Shown in pieces: positions 46,425 through 54,732 of a stretch of 64,000 nucleotides of DNA. This DNA comes from Anopheles merus (Eukaryota > Arthropoda > Insecta > Diptera > Culicidae): positions 14,845,222 to 14,909,221 of the forward strand of contig NC_054085.1 in the NCBI RefSeq assembly GCF_017562075.2, given 5' to 3'. The notes below the pieces were generated by a model. The model was given only the letters and a program-made list of their open reading frames with translations, made no database searches and had not been told where the DNA came from. Each line of letters starts with the position of its first letter. Within the stretch, counting starts at the first letter, position 1. Made by a program: the position numbers and the translations under genes.

Positions 46425-48896
46425 TCAGCCTACTTGCTGCGCCACGTGGTCCAACGTCTTTGCAAAGAAGCTGGCCACAAATCCGTGATTAAACACGACA
46501 GTATTGAATAGCATGGTTCTGCTGGCGTACTCAAACAGTCGAACAAAGTTTTTGTACTGGTCTAATCGTCGTTTTCCGCTACTTGTATCCGTCCAGCAAA
46601 AGTTTAGCAGGACATTTCTATCAATCAACCGTTCCAGCAACACTTTCATCCGTTGTTCAGCATCAGCAATTTGTCCAACCGTTCTGTCGACCCAACTTTG
46701 AGCTTGCTTTTTCCTTTTCTCGTCATTTAATGCAGTTTCGAATTCATCCATTTGTGCTAGCGATTGAGCCGGAGCAATATTAATCTCGGGTAATATTTCC
46801 TTGACGAAAGCATATGAAGTACCAGCAGGAGCAATCGAAACTGGTCGCTTCTCTAAGTTGGGTATGCTTGGTTCGATACCAACTGCACTAATTTTACTCG
46901 TACTCTCATTGCTCACATTCAATTCCGGTGTGTTGGAGATTTCTTCCGCTGGACCTTTTTTCGATTTGCTTGCCTGACCTTGATCGCTTCTCTTATTTGG
47001 GTGTTTTCGTTTTCTTGGTACGCTCATAGTATAAGAGCGGAGATTTACCCTGTACTGAGCATGTTTTAGTTTATTTAAGAAAAATGCAGTCACATCTTCC
47101 CGTTTTACATGCTCCATACTATTGGTACCGATGTATTCAAACAGTTTCAGTATATTCTCATAGTGTTTCATGGGGAATTGTTTGTTCCTTCCCGACCAGC
47201 TGAACTTGGCTAATAGTTTTCGGTCGAATATCAGATCCAGCATTTTGTGCATTCGAAACAGTGCGCTACTCTCAAAACGGACACAATAATCGACCCATCT
47301 GTGTATCTTGTTCTGATATGTTTCATCCTTTAGTCGTTCTTCGAAGTTTTCCACCTCCTCTACGGTCGTTAGCAGGTCGAATGCCTGGTCTTCATCGTCA
47401 TCTGATAAATTTTCACACGATTCATTCATTTCTTTATCCAGCAGCTTATGAATGGATCTGTTCACTTGAGACATAGCAGTCCAAATTATTTTTTTTATGT
47501 CCTTCTGATTTCGTTCAATCGTACACTTCAACTCGTGTACCATGTCGATTAGTTGTGAAAATGTCTGAATCTCTACGGATGGTTCACTATCCGCCTCTTT
47601 GCTGGTGCCGGAGAAGAAACGTTGAGCATCATCTCTCAGCTGCTTTGCATCGATCACATTCACACGTGGTGTAGGTGGATCATTTTTTGCAGAACTCTTC
47701 TCAGGCATGTTGCTCACACTTGGCTGGGATACTCCCAGTGAAGGGCTTACTTCGTCAACTAGATCGTACACTATTGTATCTAAACCTCTCAGCTGCTTTG
47801 CATCGATCACATTCACACGTGCTATTCTAGGTGGATCATTTTTTGCAGAAATCTTCCCATACACGTTGCTCACACTTGGCTGGGATACTCCTCGCGAAGG
47901 GCCTACCTGATCAACTAGATCGTAATCTATTGTCTCTAAATCTCTCAGCTGCTTTGAATGGATGACATTCAAACGTGGATTTCGTGGTGCATCAATCTTT
48001 GCAGAAATCTTTCCAGCCACGTTGCTCAGACTTGGCTGGGATACTTCCGGTGAAGGGCTTACCACCTCAAACGGATTGTACTCTATTATCTGTAAATCTC
48101 TCAGCTGCTTTGCATCGATCACATTCAAAAGTGGTTTGCTAAGAGGATCAATGTTTGCCGAATTCTTCCCAGCTACGCTGCTCACGCTTGGCTGGGATGC
48201 TTCCGATGAAGAGCTTACATCATCAAATGGATCGTACTCCGGTTCCTCTATACCTAACAAGGACAACAGATTCTGTTCATTTTTCCGTTTCTCTGTTTCT
48301 GTCATATCGCTTAAACACTCCTGCTCAAGCGGATCATTCGTGCTCGGTTCCAAAAGTTGTTCAGAAGCGTCTGAATCATCAAATGAGTCCTCGTTCTCTT
48401 CCTTGGGAATCACAACGCTTAATAAATCCTGCAAATTTTCACTTGGCTGTGATTCTTCGACCACAATAAGAGTACTCCCTACCGAAGGAGGATCGTACGC
48501 TACCGTTTTACTGTTCTGGGCAATAGCAGTTTTGCATTTTCCTCCTTTCATTGAGCTTGTGCTGGTGGCTTTAGCTATTGTATCAATGAGATTTTTGTTA
48601 GTTCCCGTAGTTTGATCGCTAGTACCGGCATCTGACGAATTGTGTATAATTTCTATCGTTTTCTCTCCTGCTACTAGTGATGGAACTTGCTGGCATATAA
48701 TCTTGCAGTTACGCTTTTCCCATACAGGCGTCGGGCTGCTTTTTTCATCCTCAAGTAGTTCTTTCAGTCTTTTCATACTTTTCGCATCAGGCCAACGCAA
48801 ATACTCGCCTTGTTCATCTTCCACCCATGCTTCGGGCACCACCAGCAACTTCTTTTTACCCGCAGCGTCATCCGTCTCTATAATGGCGTACGGCAT
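46425..48896 (-). CDS. DUF4806-like array gene 6 (823 aa, two modules, internal repeats)
   Basis: Largest member. The start is MPYAIIETDDA at 48896 after TTGCAG|G; the leader intron is 48898-48973. The N-terminal block (1-86) has PEAWVE, YLRWPDAKS and W60. Residues 221-430 are four 52-aa tandem repeats: YDPFDDV or variants (YNPFEVV, YDLVDQV, YDLVDEV), then SQPSxSxVxGKxSAKxD, then NVIDAKQLRxL. The helical block is MVHELKCTIERNQKDIKKII. Module A is about 506-585 (RMHKMLDLIFDRKLLAKFSWSGRNK, KLFEYIGTNS), then TMSVPRKRKHPNKR, a strong basic/NLS-like stretch. Module B is about 710-795 (RMKVLLERLIDRNVLLNFCW, VRLFEYASRTM). Closest to gene 7, with nearly identical 5' flanks. Function unknown. Confidence 0.87.
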   Translation of the reverse strand: MPYAIIETDDAAGKKKLLVVPEAWVEDEQGEYLRWPDAKSMKRLKELLEDEKSSPTPVWEKRNCKIICQQVPSLVAGEKTIEIIHNSSDAGTSDQTTGTNKNLIDTIAKATSTSSMKGGKCKTAIAQNSKTVAYDPPSVGSTLIVVEESQPSENLQDLLSVVIPKEENEDSFDDSDASEQLLEPSTNDPLEQECLSDMTETEKRKNEQNLLSLLGIEEPEYDPFDDVSSSSEASQPSVSSVAGKNSANIDPLSKPLLNVIDAKQLRDLQIIEYNPFEVVSPSPEVSQPSLSNVAGKISAKIDAPRNPRLNVIHSKQLRDLETIDYDLVDQVGPSRGVSQPSVSNVYGKISAKNDPPRIARVNVIDAKQLRGLDTIVYDLVDEVSPSLGVSQPSVSNMPEKSSAKNDPPTPRVNVIDAKQLRDDAQRFFSGTSKEADSEPSVEIQTFSQLIDMVHELKCTIERNQKDIKKIIWTAMSQVNRSIHKLLDKEMNESCENLSDDDEDQAFDLLTTVEEVENFEERLKDETYQNKIHRWVDYCVRFESSALFRMHKMLDLIFDRKLLAKFSWSGRNKQFPMKHYENILKLFEYIGTNSMEHVKREDVTAFFLNKLKHAQYRVNLRSYTMSVPRKRKHPNKRSDQGQASKSKKGPAEEISNTPELNVSNESTSKISAVGIEPSIPNLEKRPVSIAPAGTSYAFVKEILPEINIAPAQSLAQMDEFETALNDEKRKKQAQSWVDRTVGQIADAEQRMKVLLERLIDRNVLLNFCWTDTSSGKRRLDQYKNFVRLFEYASRTMLFNTVVFNHGFVASFFAKTLDHVAQQVG
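47612..48236 (-). repeat. Four in-frame 156-bp tandem repeats in gene 6
   Basis: Repeat starts (the Tyr codon of YDPF/YNPF/YDLV) fall at 48236, 48080, 47924 and 47768, exactly 156 bp apart. The copies differ by substitutions, and the last is one codon shorter. Two corresponding copies occur in gene 7. Confidence 0.85.
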
Positions 48897-49339
48897 CCTG
48901 CAATCAGAATCTGCATTAAACTATTTAGATATATCACAAAACTAAGAAATTGAACCCCGTTCTCATCGCTTACCTTCCCTGAATATCTCGTATCAATGCA
49001 ATCGTTTGCAGGCGTTTCCAAGGTCGATGATCAACTTCCTGTTCTTGATGTATTATCGGTATCACTTCAACACTGGATCGAATTACACACAATGGTCGAA
49101 AGAAAGGCGAATCTCGAAGGTAATGCAGATTAAAATCACGATTCAAAATGCGTTCAGCTCTCTGATCGTCTTGGCGTCCCTCATTCGGCTGTGGATTGCG
49201 TTTGCTTCGTTCTCAAATTCACAACAAACAGACGTCATTTCATTGCATTTCGCATGACAGCATCGTAGACCACCTGCGTGTGAAATATTTCAATTCTTTA
49301 TTTCATTTCGTTTGCATTTTAATTTCCTCAGCCTACTTG
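48897..49339. other. Spacer between array genes 6 and 7
   Basis: Only 443 bp. It holds the gene 6 leader intron, promoter and palindrome, and the gene 7 3' UTR with a minus-strand AATAAA at 49302-49297, which lies beside the palindrome at 49281-49292. Nearly identical to the spacer upstream of gene 7. Confidence 0.65.
49281..49292. promoter_or_regulatory. Palindrome TGAAATATTTCA upstream of gene 6
   Basis: 385 bp before the gene 6 ATG. Preceded by CACAACAAACAGACGTCA and ATGACAGCATCGTA within 65 bp. Confidence 0.62.
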
Positions 49340-51343
49340 CTACGACACGTGGTCCAACGTCTTTGCAAAGAAGCTGGCCACCAATTCATGATGAAACACG
49401 ACAGTATTGGATACCATGGTTCTGCTGGCGTACTCGAACAGTCGAATAAAGTTTTTGTACTGGTCTAATCGTCGCTTTCCGCTGCCAGTATCAATCCAGC
49501 AAAAATTTTGCAAAGCATTTCTATCAATCAGCCGTTCCAGCAACACTTTCATGCGTTGTTCAGCACCAGCAATTTGGCCAACCGTTCTATCAACCCATCT
49601 ATGAACTTGGATTTTCTTTTTCACATCGTTTAAAGCACTTTCGAATCCATCCATTTGTATAGTCGATTTTATAGGATTAACATTAACTACAGGTAAAATT
49701 ACCTTTACGGATGTTGTTGAAGTACTTGGTAGTGCTGTTGAAGCTTGTCCCGTTTCTAAGATGCCTTTTGGATGTTCGACGTTATCTCCATGACTGGCAC
49801 CTTGCCCACTGACATCCAATTCCGATGCGTTTGAGATTTCTTCTGGTGGACCTGTTTTCGATTTCCTTGCCGGACCTTGATCGCACGTCTGCAATGTAGT
49901 TTTCCGTTTTTTTGGGTGTGATCTGTCCGTACTGGTAATATGTACCCTAGCATTGGCATGGGTCAATTTTCCTTTAAAGAATATTTCTACATGCGCCCGT
50001 TCCACGCGTTCCATACCGTTGGTGCCGATGTATTCAAACAGTTTCAGTATATTCGTATACTTTTGCATTGGGAGTTTATTTCTTCCCGACCAGTTGAACT
50101 TTGCAAATAGTTTTCGGTCGAATATCAGATCCAGCATTTTATGCATACGGTGCTGTGCGCTACTCTCGAAACGGACACAGGAATCGATCCAGCTGTGTAT
50201 CTCCTTCAGATATTTTTCGTCCTTCAGTCGTTCTTCGAAGTTTTCCACTGCCTCTACGCTCGTTAGCAGGTCGAATTTCTGTCCTTCATTATCATCTGAC
50301 AGATTATCGATCGGCATCCCAGTTACTTCTCCATCCATAAGCATGTTAATGGACCTGGCCATTTTATACATAGCATTGGACACAATTTTTTTAATGTCTT
50401 TCTGACTTTTTTCAATCATAAATTTTATCTCTTGTACCATATCGATTAGCTGAGAAAATGTCTGAATCTCTACGGACGGTTCACTATCCGCCTCTTTGCT
50501 GGCGTCGGAGAAGAAGCGTTGTGCATCATCTCTCAGCTGCTTTGCATCGATCACATTCACACGTGGTTTACTAGGAGGATGGGATACTTCCGGCGAAGGG
50601 CTTACCTCCTCAAATGGATCGTACTCTATTATGTCTAAATCTCTCAGCTGTTTTGCATCGATCACATTCAAACTTGGTATTCTAGGTGGATCGATTTTTG
50701 CAGAACTCTTCCCAGCTACCTTGCTCACAGTTGGCTGGGATTCTTCCGCAGAAGCACTTACATCGTTGAATGGATCGTACCCCGTTTCCTCGATGCCTAA
50801 CAAGGACATCAGATTCTGTTCGTTGCTTTGTCTTTCGCTTTCAGTTAAAACATTTAAAGGTTCTATTCTTAGCAGATCATTCGAATCTTCAAATGGATCC
50901 TCGATCTCCTCCTTGGGAATCACAATGCTTAATAAATCTTGCAAATTTTCACTTGGCTGTGTTTCTTCAACCACAATCAGTGTCCCTTTCGAAGGAGGAG
51001 GATACCCTCCAGGTTCATTCTTCTGATCCTTAGCAGTTTTCGTTGTGGCTGTGCAGGTGGCTTTACCAGCAGGAATCGAATTTTGCATAATTTCTATCGT
51101 TTTCTCTCCTGATGCTAGAGAAGGAACGTGCTGGTATATGATATTGCATTTACGTTTTTCCCATACGGCTGCTGGGATGCTTTTTTCATTCTCTAGCAGT
51201 TCTTTCAGATTTTTTATACTTTTCGCATCAGGCCAACGCAAATACTCGCCTTGTCCGGCTTTACTTTCCACCCATGTTTCGGGCACCACCAGCAACTTTT
51301 TTTGGCCCGCTGCGTTATCCGTCTTTATTATGACGTACGGCAT
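49340..51343 (-). CDS. DUF4806-like array gene 7 (667 aa, two modules)
   Basis: The start is MPYVIIKTDNA at 51343 after TTGCAG|G. The N-terminal block (1-88) has PETWVE, YLRWPDAKS and W62. It carries two copies of the 52-aa linker repeat (YDPFNDV at DNA position 50779, YDPFEEV at 50623), the second shortened. The helical block is MVQEIKFMIEKSQKDIKKIV. Module A is about 355-435 (FEERLKDEKY, RMHKMLDLIFDRKLFAKFNWSGRNK, KLFEYIGTNG), followed by a basic stretch (HPKKRKTT). Module B is about 558-642 (RMKVLLERLIDRNALQNFCW, IRLFEYASRTM). Closest paralogue is gene 6; this copy has fewer linker repeats, which accounts for most of the length difference. Confidence 0.87.
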   Translation of the reverse strand: MPYVIIKTDNAAGQKKLLVVPETWVESKAGQGEYLRWPDAKSIKNLKELLENEKSIPAAVWEKRKCNIIYQHVPSLASGEKTIEIMQNSIPAGKATCTATTKTAKDQKNEPGGYPPPSKGTLIVVEETQPSENLQDLLSIVIPKEEIEDPFEDSNDLLRIEPLNVLTESERQSNEQNLMSLLGIEETGYDPFNDVSASAEESQPTVSKVAGKSSAKIDPPRIPSLNVIDAKQLRDLDIIEYDPFEEVSPSPEVSHPPSKPRVNVIDAKQLRDDAQRFFSDASKEADSEPSVEIQTFSQLIDMVQEIKFMIEKSQKDIKKIVSNAMYKMARSINMLMDGEVTGMPIDNLSDDNEGQKFDLLTSVEAVENFEERLKDEKYLKEIHSWIDSCVRFESSAQHRMHKMLDLIFDRKLFAKFNWSGRNKLPMQKYTNILKLFEYIGTNGMERVERAHVEIFFKGKLTHANARVHITSTDRSHPKKRKTTLQTCDQGPARKSKTGPPEEISNASELDVSGQGASHGDNVEHPKGILETGQASTALPSTSTTSVKVILPVVNVNPIKSTIQMDGFESALNDVKKKIQVHRWVDRTVGQIAGAEQRMKVLLERLIDRNALQNFCWIDTGSGKRRLDQYKNFIRLFEYASRTMVSNTVVFHHELVASFFAKTLDHVS
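50515..50779 (-). repeat. Two 156-bp repeat units in gene 7 (second truncated)
   Basis: Repeat starts at 50779 and 50623 are 156 bp apart, as in gene 6. The second copy lacks the middle part (the VAGKSSAKID segment). Confidence 0.75.
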
Positions 51344-51863
51344 CCTGCAATCAGAATCTGCATTAAACTATTTAGATATATCACAAAACTAAGAAATTGA
51401 ACCCCGTTCTCATCGCTTACCTTCGCTGAATATCTCGTATCAATGCAGTCTTTTGCAGCCCTTTCCTAGGTCGATTACAAACAATGGTCGAAAGAAAGGC
51501 GAATCTCGAAGGTAATGCAGATTAAAATCACGATTACAATGCGTTCAGCTCTCTGATCGTCTTGGCGTCCCTCATTCGGCTGTGGATCGCGTTTGGTACG
51601 TTCTCAAATTCACAACAAACTGACGTCATTTCATTGCATTTCGCATGACAGCATCGTACACCACCTGCATGTGAAATATTTCATGTGACTTTTGACGCTG
51701 TTTTCAAACACCCAACAGTATTTTAAACAGAATGTTGTGTTTTAAGTCTTTAGATTACGGCAGTTTTTATTCAATAAAATTGATATCCATAGTTTTTACA
51801 TATATCCTAAGCAGATAAACTAATCTCACGCTTACCTCGAACTCGTGTGCTAAGCGCTCAGCC
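51344..51863. other. Spacer between array genes 7 and 8
   Basis: The gene 7 leader and promoter are nearly identical to those of gene 6 except for about 55 bp missing near 51470. The gene 8 3' UTR has minus-strand AATAAA at 51771-51766. Confidence 0.65.
51672..51683. promoter_or_regulatory. Palindrome TGAAATATTTCA upstream of gene 7
   Basis: 329 bp before the gene 7 ATG, within a block almost identical to the gene 6 promoter (CACAACAAACTGACGTCA, ATGACAGCATCGTACACC). Confidence 0.62.
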
Positions 51864-53657
51864 CTACGACACGTGGTCCAAAACTTCGGTAAAGAAGTTA
51901 GATACGCATCCCTGATCTTGCACATAAGTTCCTTTTTCCCTAACATAATGAAACAGTCCAACAAATTGTGTATATTCCGCCAGCGAACGTTTTCCACCGC
52001 CAGTGTCCTTGATCCAGCAAAAGTTAAGCATCACATTTTTATCCACCAACCGCTCCAGCAAAGTTTTCATGTGATCTTCAACATTCTTCGTGTCATAGTG
52101 CAAATTTTGGTCAATCCACAGCTGCGTATGCTTTAGTTCATGCTCGTCACAGAGCCTAACTTCAAATGCATTCATGTCGTCTAGCGTTTTGAGAGGGAAA
52201 ACACGACAGCTGTCTGGTGGATTTTCTTCCCCTACAGTCTGTAGACTACCTTCCTTGGAGCTACTTTCCCGCTGCTGTTCAATGCTATCGAGCCGCATTC
52301 TCTTTCGATTCTGCTCTTTCATCATTTCAATCTGTTCCATACTTTCATCCAGTTCAATCATCGTTTCATCCTCGCACACCTCCTCCACGCTCAGACGCAA
52401 GCTCGGTGCAATCGTACGTAATTTAGAATTTTTCTTCTTCAACGGCGCGTGTGTGTGACAATTGGTTTCCATATCCTTTACGTACTTTATACGTTTTATA
52501 AAGAAATCTCGCACCTCACCATCGTTCACCTGATGCCTGCTGGTGGTACCGATGTACTTGAACAAATTTAGTATTTGTAAGTATTTGTGTATAGGGCATC
52601 TCACTCCCCCCGAACCGGTAATGCTGAGATCGAGCACACACTTTTGACTAAATATCACACTCATCATTTTTTTCATACGATTCCACGAACTCTCTACATC
52701 GCTAACGAAACTGTTGATCCATTTGTGAACGCCTTGCCTAAACTCTGCATCCTTCAAACGCTCGTCAAAGTCCTTCACCTCCTCTATGCTCGCCAGCCCG
52801 TACACTTGATAATCAGCGATATCGTACGAAGTTGGCTGGCCCTGTTGCCTGTGCACACTTTGCTCCGTCCACGCCTTGAAGGCTGTTTGCAGTTGGCTGA
52901 AACCTTCAGCTAGCTTTTGTCTAACCTCTTCCTGGTTCGCCTTCATCATGCTTTTTAGTTCAAGGATCATGTCGTATAGCTGGGGAAATAGTTTAACATC
53001 TTGTGCAGGATTATTTTCAACATTCTTGTTGGTGTGCATCATCTCAACATAACCCGGTTCGTTCGTGTCGACGACAGTAGGCAAACCATCTTGCTCCACG
53101 GAATTAACATTCTGTGGGTTAAGGTCCTCAAATTTGCCGATATCTTCAAATGGGTCATTTTCCTGGTACTCTCGGCTTGCCGAATGGCTTGGTCCCCGTT
53201 GTTGCAACAGCGGCGGTACGGAATCTACATCGTGAAAGGGATCTAGCTCTTCAGTTGTACTCGGACGGTCGCTCATTCCTTGCCCATTTCCGCCCGATTG
53301 AATTGTTCCACCATGAGTGACAGCAGGTTTCATCGCAACAATTGGTGAACTGCTGTTCGCGATGCCAACGGTGTCTTCTGTTTTGCGATGCCGCTGTATT
53401 ATTTTCAGCGTTTGCTGCGCTACCAACATTGACGCGATATTCCTATAGATTACTGTGCATTTATGCTTTTCCCATGAAGCCTCCGGGCGGCTTAGATCGT
53501 CGGCCAGCAGTGATTTAATGTGTCTAATGCTTTTCGCATCCGGCCAACGCAGATACTCGACGCCTTCCGCTTCGCAGACAACAAGCCACTGCTCTGGCAC
53601 AGTCAGCAGTTTCGTATCTCCCGCAGCATCCACCGTTTCCACCATTGCGTACGGCAT
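51864..53657 (-). CDS. DUF4806-like array gene 8 (597 aa, two modules)
   Basis: The start is MPYAMVETVDA at 53657 after ATTGCAG|G; 12 upstream in-frame codons belong to the intron. The N-terminal block (1-88) has PEQWLV and YLRWPDAKS. The linker carries LDPFHDV and NDPFEDI. The helical block is MILELKSMMKANQEEVRQKL. Module A is about 285-370 (FDERLKDAEFRQGVHKW, LFKYIGTTS) and is the most divergent in its centre (LDLSITGSGG replaces the usual F-x-W-x-G). A Lys-rich stretch LKKKNSK stands in place of the SVP motif. Module B is about 490-570 (HMKTLLERLVDKNVMLNFCW, FHYVREKG). The linker between them is Met/Glu-rich. Function unknown. Confidence 0.86.
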   Translation of the reverse strand: MPYAMVETVDAAGDTKLLTVPEQWLVVCEAEGVEYLRWPDAKSIRHIKSLLADDLSRPEASWEKHKCTVIYRNIASMLVAQQTLKIIQRHRKTEDTVGIANSSSPIVAMKPAVTHGGTIQSGGNGQGMSDRPSTTEELDPFHDVDSVPPLLQQRGPSHSASREYQENDPFEDIGKFEDLNPQNVNSVEQDGLPTVVDTNEPGYVEMMHTNKNVENNPAQDVKLFPQLYDMILELKSMMKANQEEVRQKLAEGFSQLQTAFKAWTEQSVHRQQGQPTSYDIADYQVYGLASIEEVKDFDERLKDAEFRQGVHKWINSFVSDVESSWNRMKKMMSVIFSQKCVLDLSITGSGGVRCPIHKYLQILNLFKYIGTTSRHQVNDGEVRDFFIKRIKYVKDMETNCHTHAPLKKKNSKLRTIAPSLRLSVEEVCEDETMIELDESMEQIEMMKEQNRKRMRLDSIEQQRESSSKEGSLQTVGEENPPDSCRVFPLKTLDDMNAFEVRLCDEHELKHTQLWIDQNLHYDTKNVEDHMKTLLERLVDKNVMLNFCWIKDTGGGKRSLAEYTQFVGLFHYVREKGTYVQDQGCVSNFFTEVLDHVS

Positions 53658-53982
53658 CCTGCAATTGCTGAGAAATTGCATTACTGCCGCCATCAGCTCA
53701 AACTTCTGGCGCGCTTACCTTCTTTCTTTGCTTTCCTTCGGTGTGATCAGCTTTCCCACTCAATGGACGATACACAATCAAGCAATCGATCACTGTGTAA
53801 TGTATATCACCTAGCACGAAAGATACATCATCAATGAACACAATATTTAAACAATAATCCGCATATTTGTGCGTTCAATATGTGTGCTTTCTGTTCGTGC
53901 TAGCGTCTAGGATTATCGGCAAATCAAAACAAACGAACACACACAATTCGTAGAACTTTGTTTGACAGATACACAACGAGAG

Positions 53983-54036
53983 TGAAATGTTTCAATCTAT
54001 TTGGCAGCAAAGGACGTCAGTTGCTGAAATATTTCA
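53983..54036. promoter_or_regulatory. Two palindromes (TGAAATGTTTCA, TGAAATATTTCA) upstream of gene 8
   Basis: 53983-53994 and 54025-54036, 326 and 368 bp before the gene 8 ATG. The only clearly doubled full-length motif in the array. Confidence 0.6.
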
Positions 54037-54059
54037 AATCATTCCAATTTCCTGTTGTT

Positions 54060-54557
54060 TAAATGGCGCGTAGAGTTTTTGGGGACACCTGTGGAGTGCC
54101 GGGATCGATTCCAGCTAGTTCCAACGCTTTCCGGAAATTCATTCCGGATAGTAGGTCCGGAAAAGGCTTCCGGGATCGGAATCGGCTCCGGAATCGGAAA
54201 CGACTTCGAAGTCGGAATCGGTTTCGGCATCTTCATAAGAATAGGCGTTTGGGACCAATGATGCTACGTACTGATAGCCGTAAAGAATCAAAATTTACTT
54301 GTAAACGATTCAACCTCATACAGATCTCCGCACTGATGTCGCTTCTGAAACTTCTTTCAATTCAAGCACTGATTTTCATTCCGGAGCTAATTCCATTTCT
54401 GGAGTCAATCATGATTCCGTTACCCGAGCAAATTGCAATTCCCAGATCGATTCCGATTCCGGAGTTAATTTCGGATTCAGCTCCGGAGTCAATTTCGGAT
54501 CCGTAATCGGAATCGATTCCAGCATCGGGTAGGTCCGATTCCGAGCTCCCACCACTA
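54060..54557. mobile_element. hAT-type MITE remnant related to the 24.7-kb element
   Basis: Inverted relative to 24680-25462. It shares GGTCCGATTCCGAGCTCCCACCACTA at its right end, CCAAACGCC-type unique sequence near 54245, and GATTCCGGAGT-type units. The right terminus TCCCACCACTA ends at 54557. The left terminus is not recognisable and no target duplication is found, so it is an older, degraded copy. Confidence 0.6.
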
Positions 54558-54732
54558 ATTCAAATACTGTATACTGCTGAAGGTTATGTTTGGATGATTA
54601 TCCTTTGTATTCCTTATTTCTTAATATATACAGTGCAATTCATGAAACACGCTAAAACATTGTAAATGTCCCAGTAGCATCGCCCACTTCGCTACCGTTC
54701 CGATATAACGAATCAATCGACTGTTGTGTCAA

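Larger units (their letters stand above)
53658..54732. other. Spacer between array genes 8 and 9
   Basis: It contains the gene 8 leader (donor GTAAGC near 53720), TTTGACAGAT at 53960-53970, two palindromes (53983 and 54025) and a hAT-type MITE remnant (about 54060-54557). Confidence 0.55.

Noticed and set aside
47612..48236. Regular repeats considered as a CRISPR-like array
   Set aside because: The units are contiguous 156-bp in-frame coding repeats without spacers, in a eukaryotic gene.
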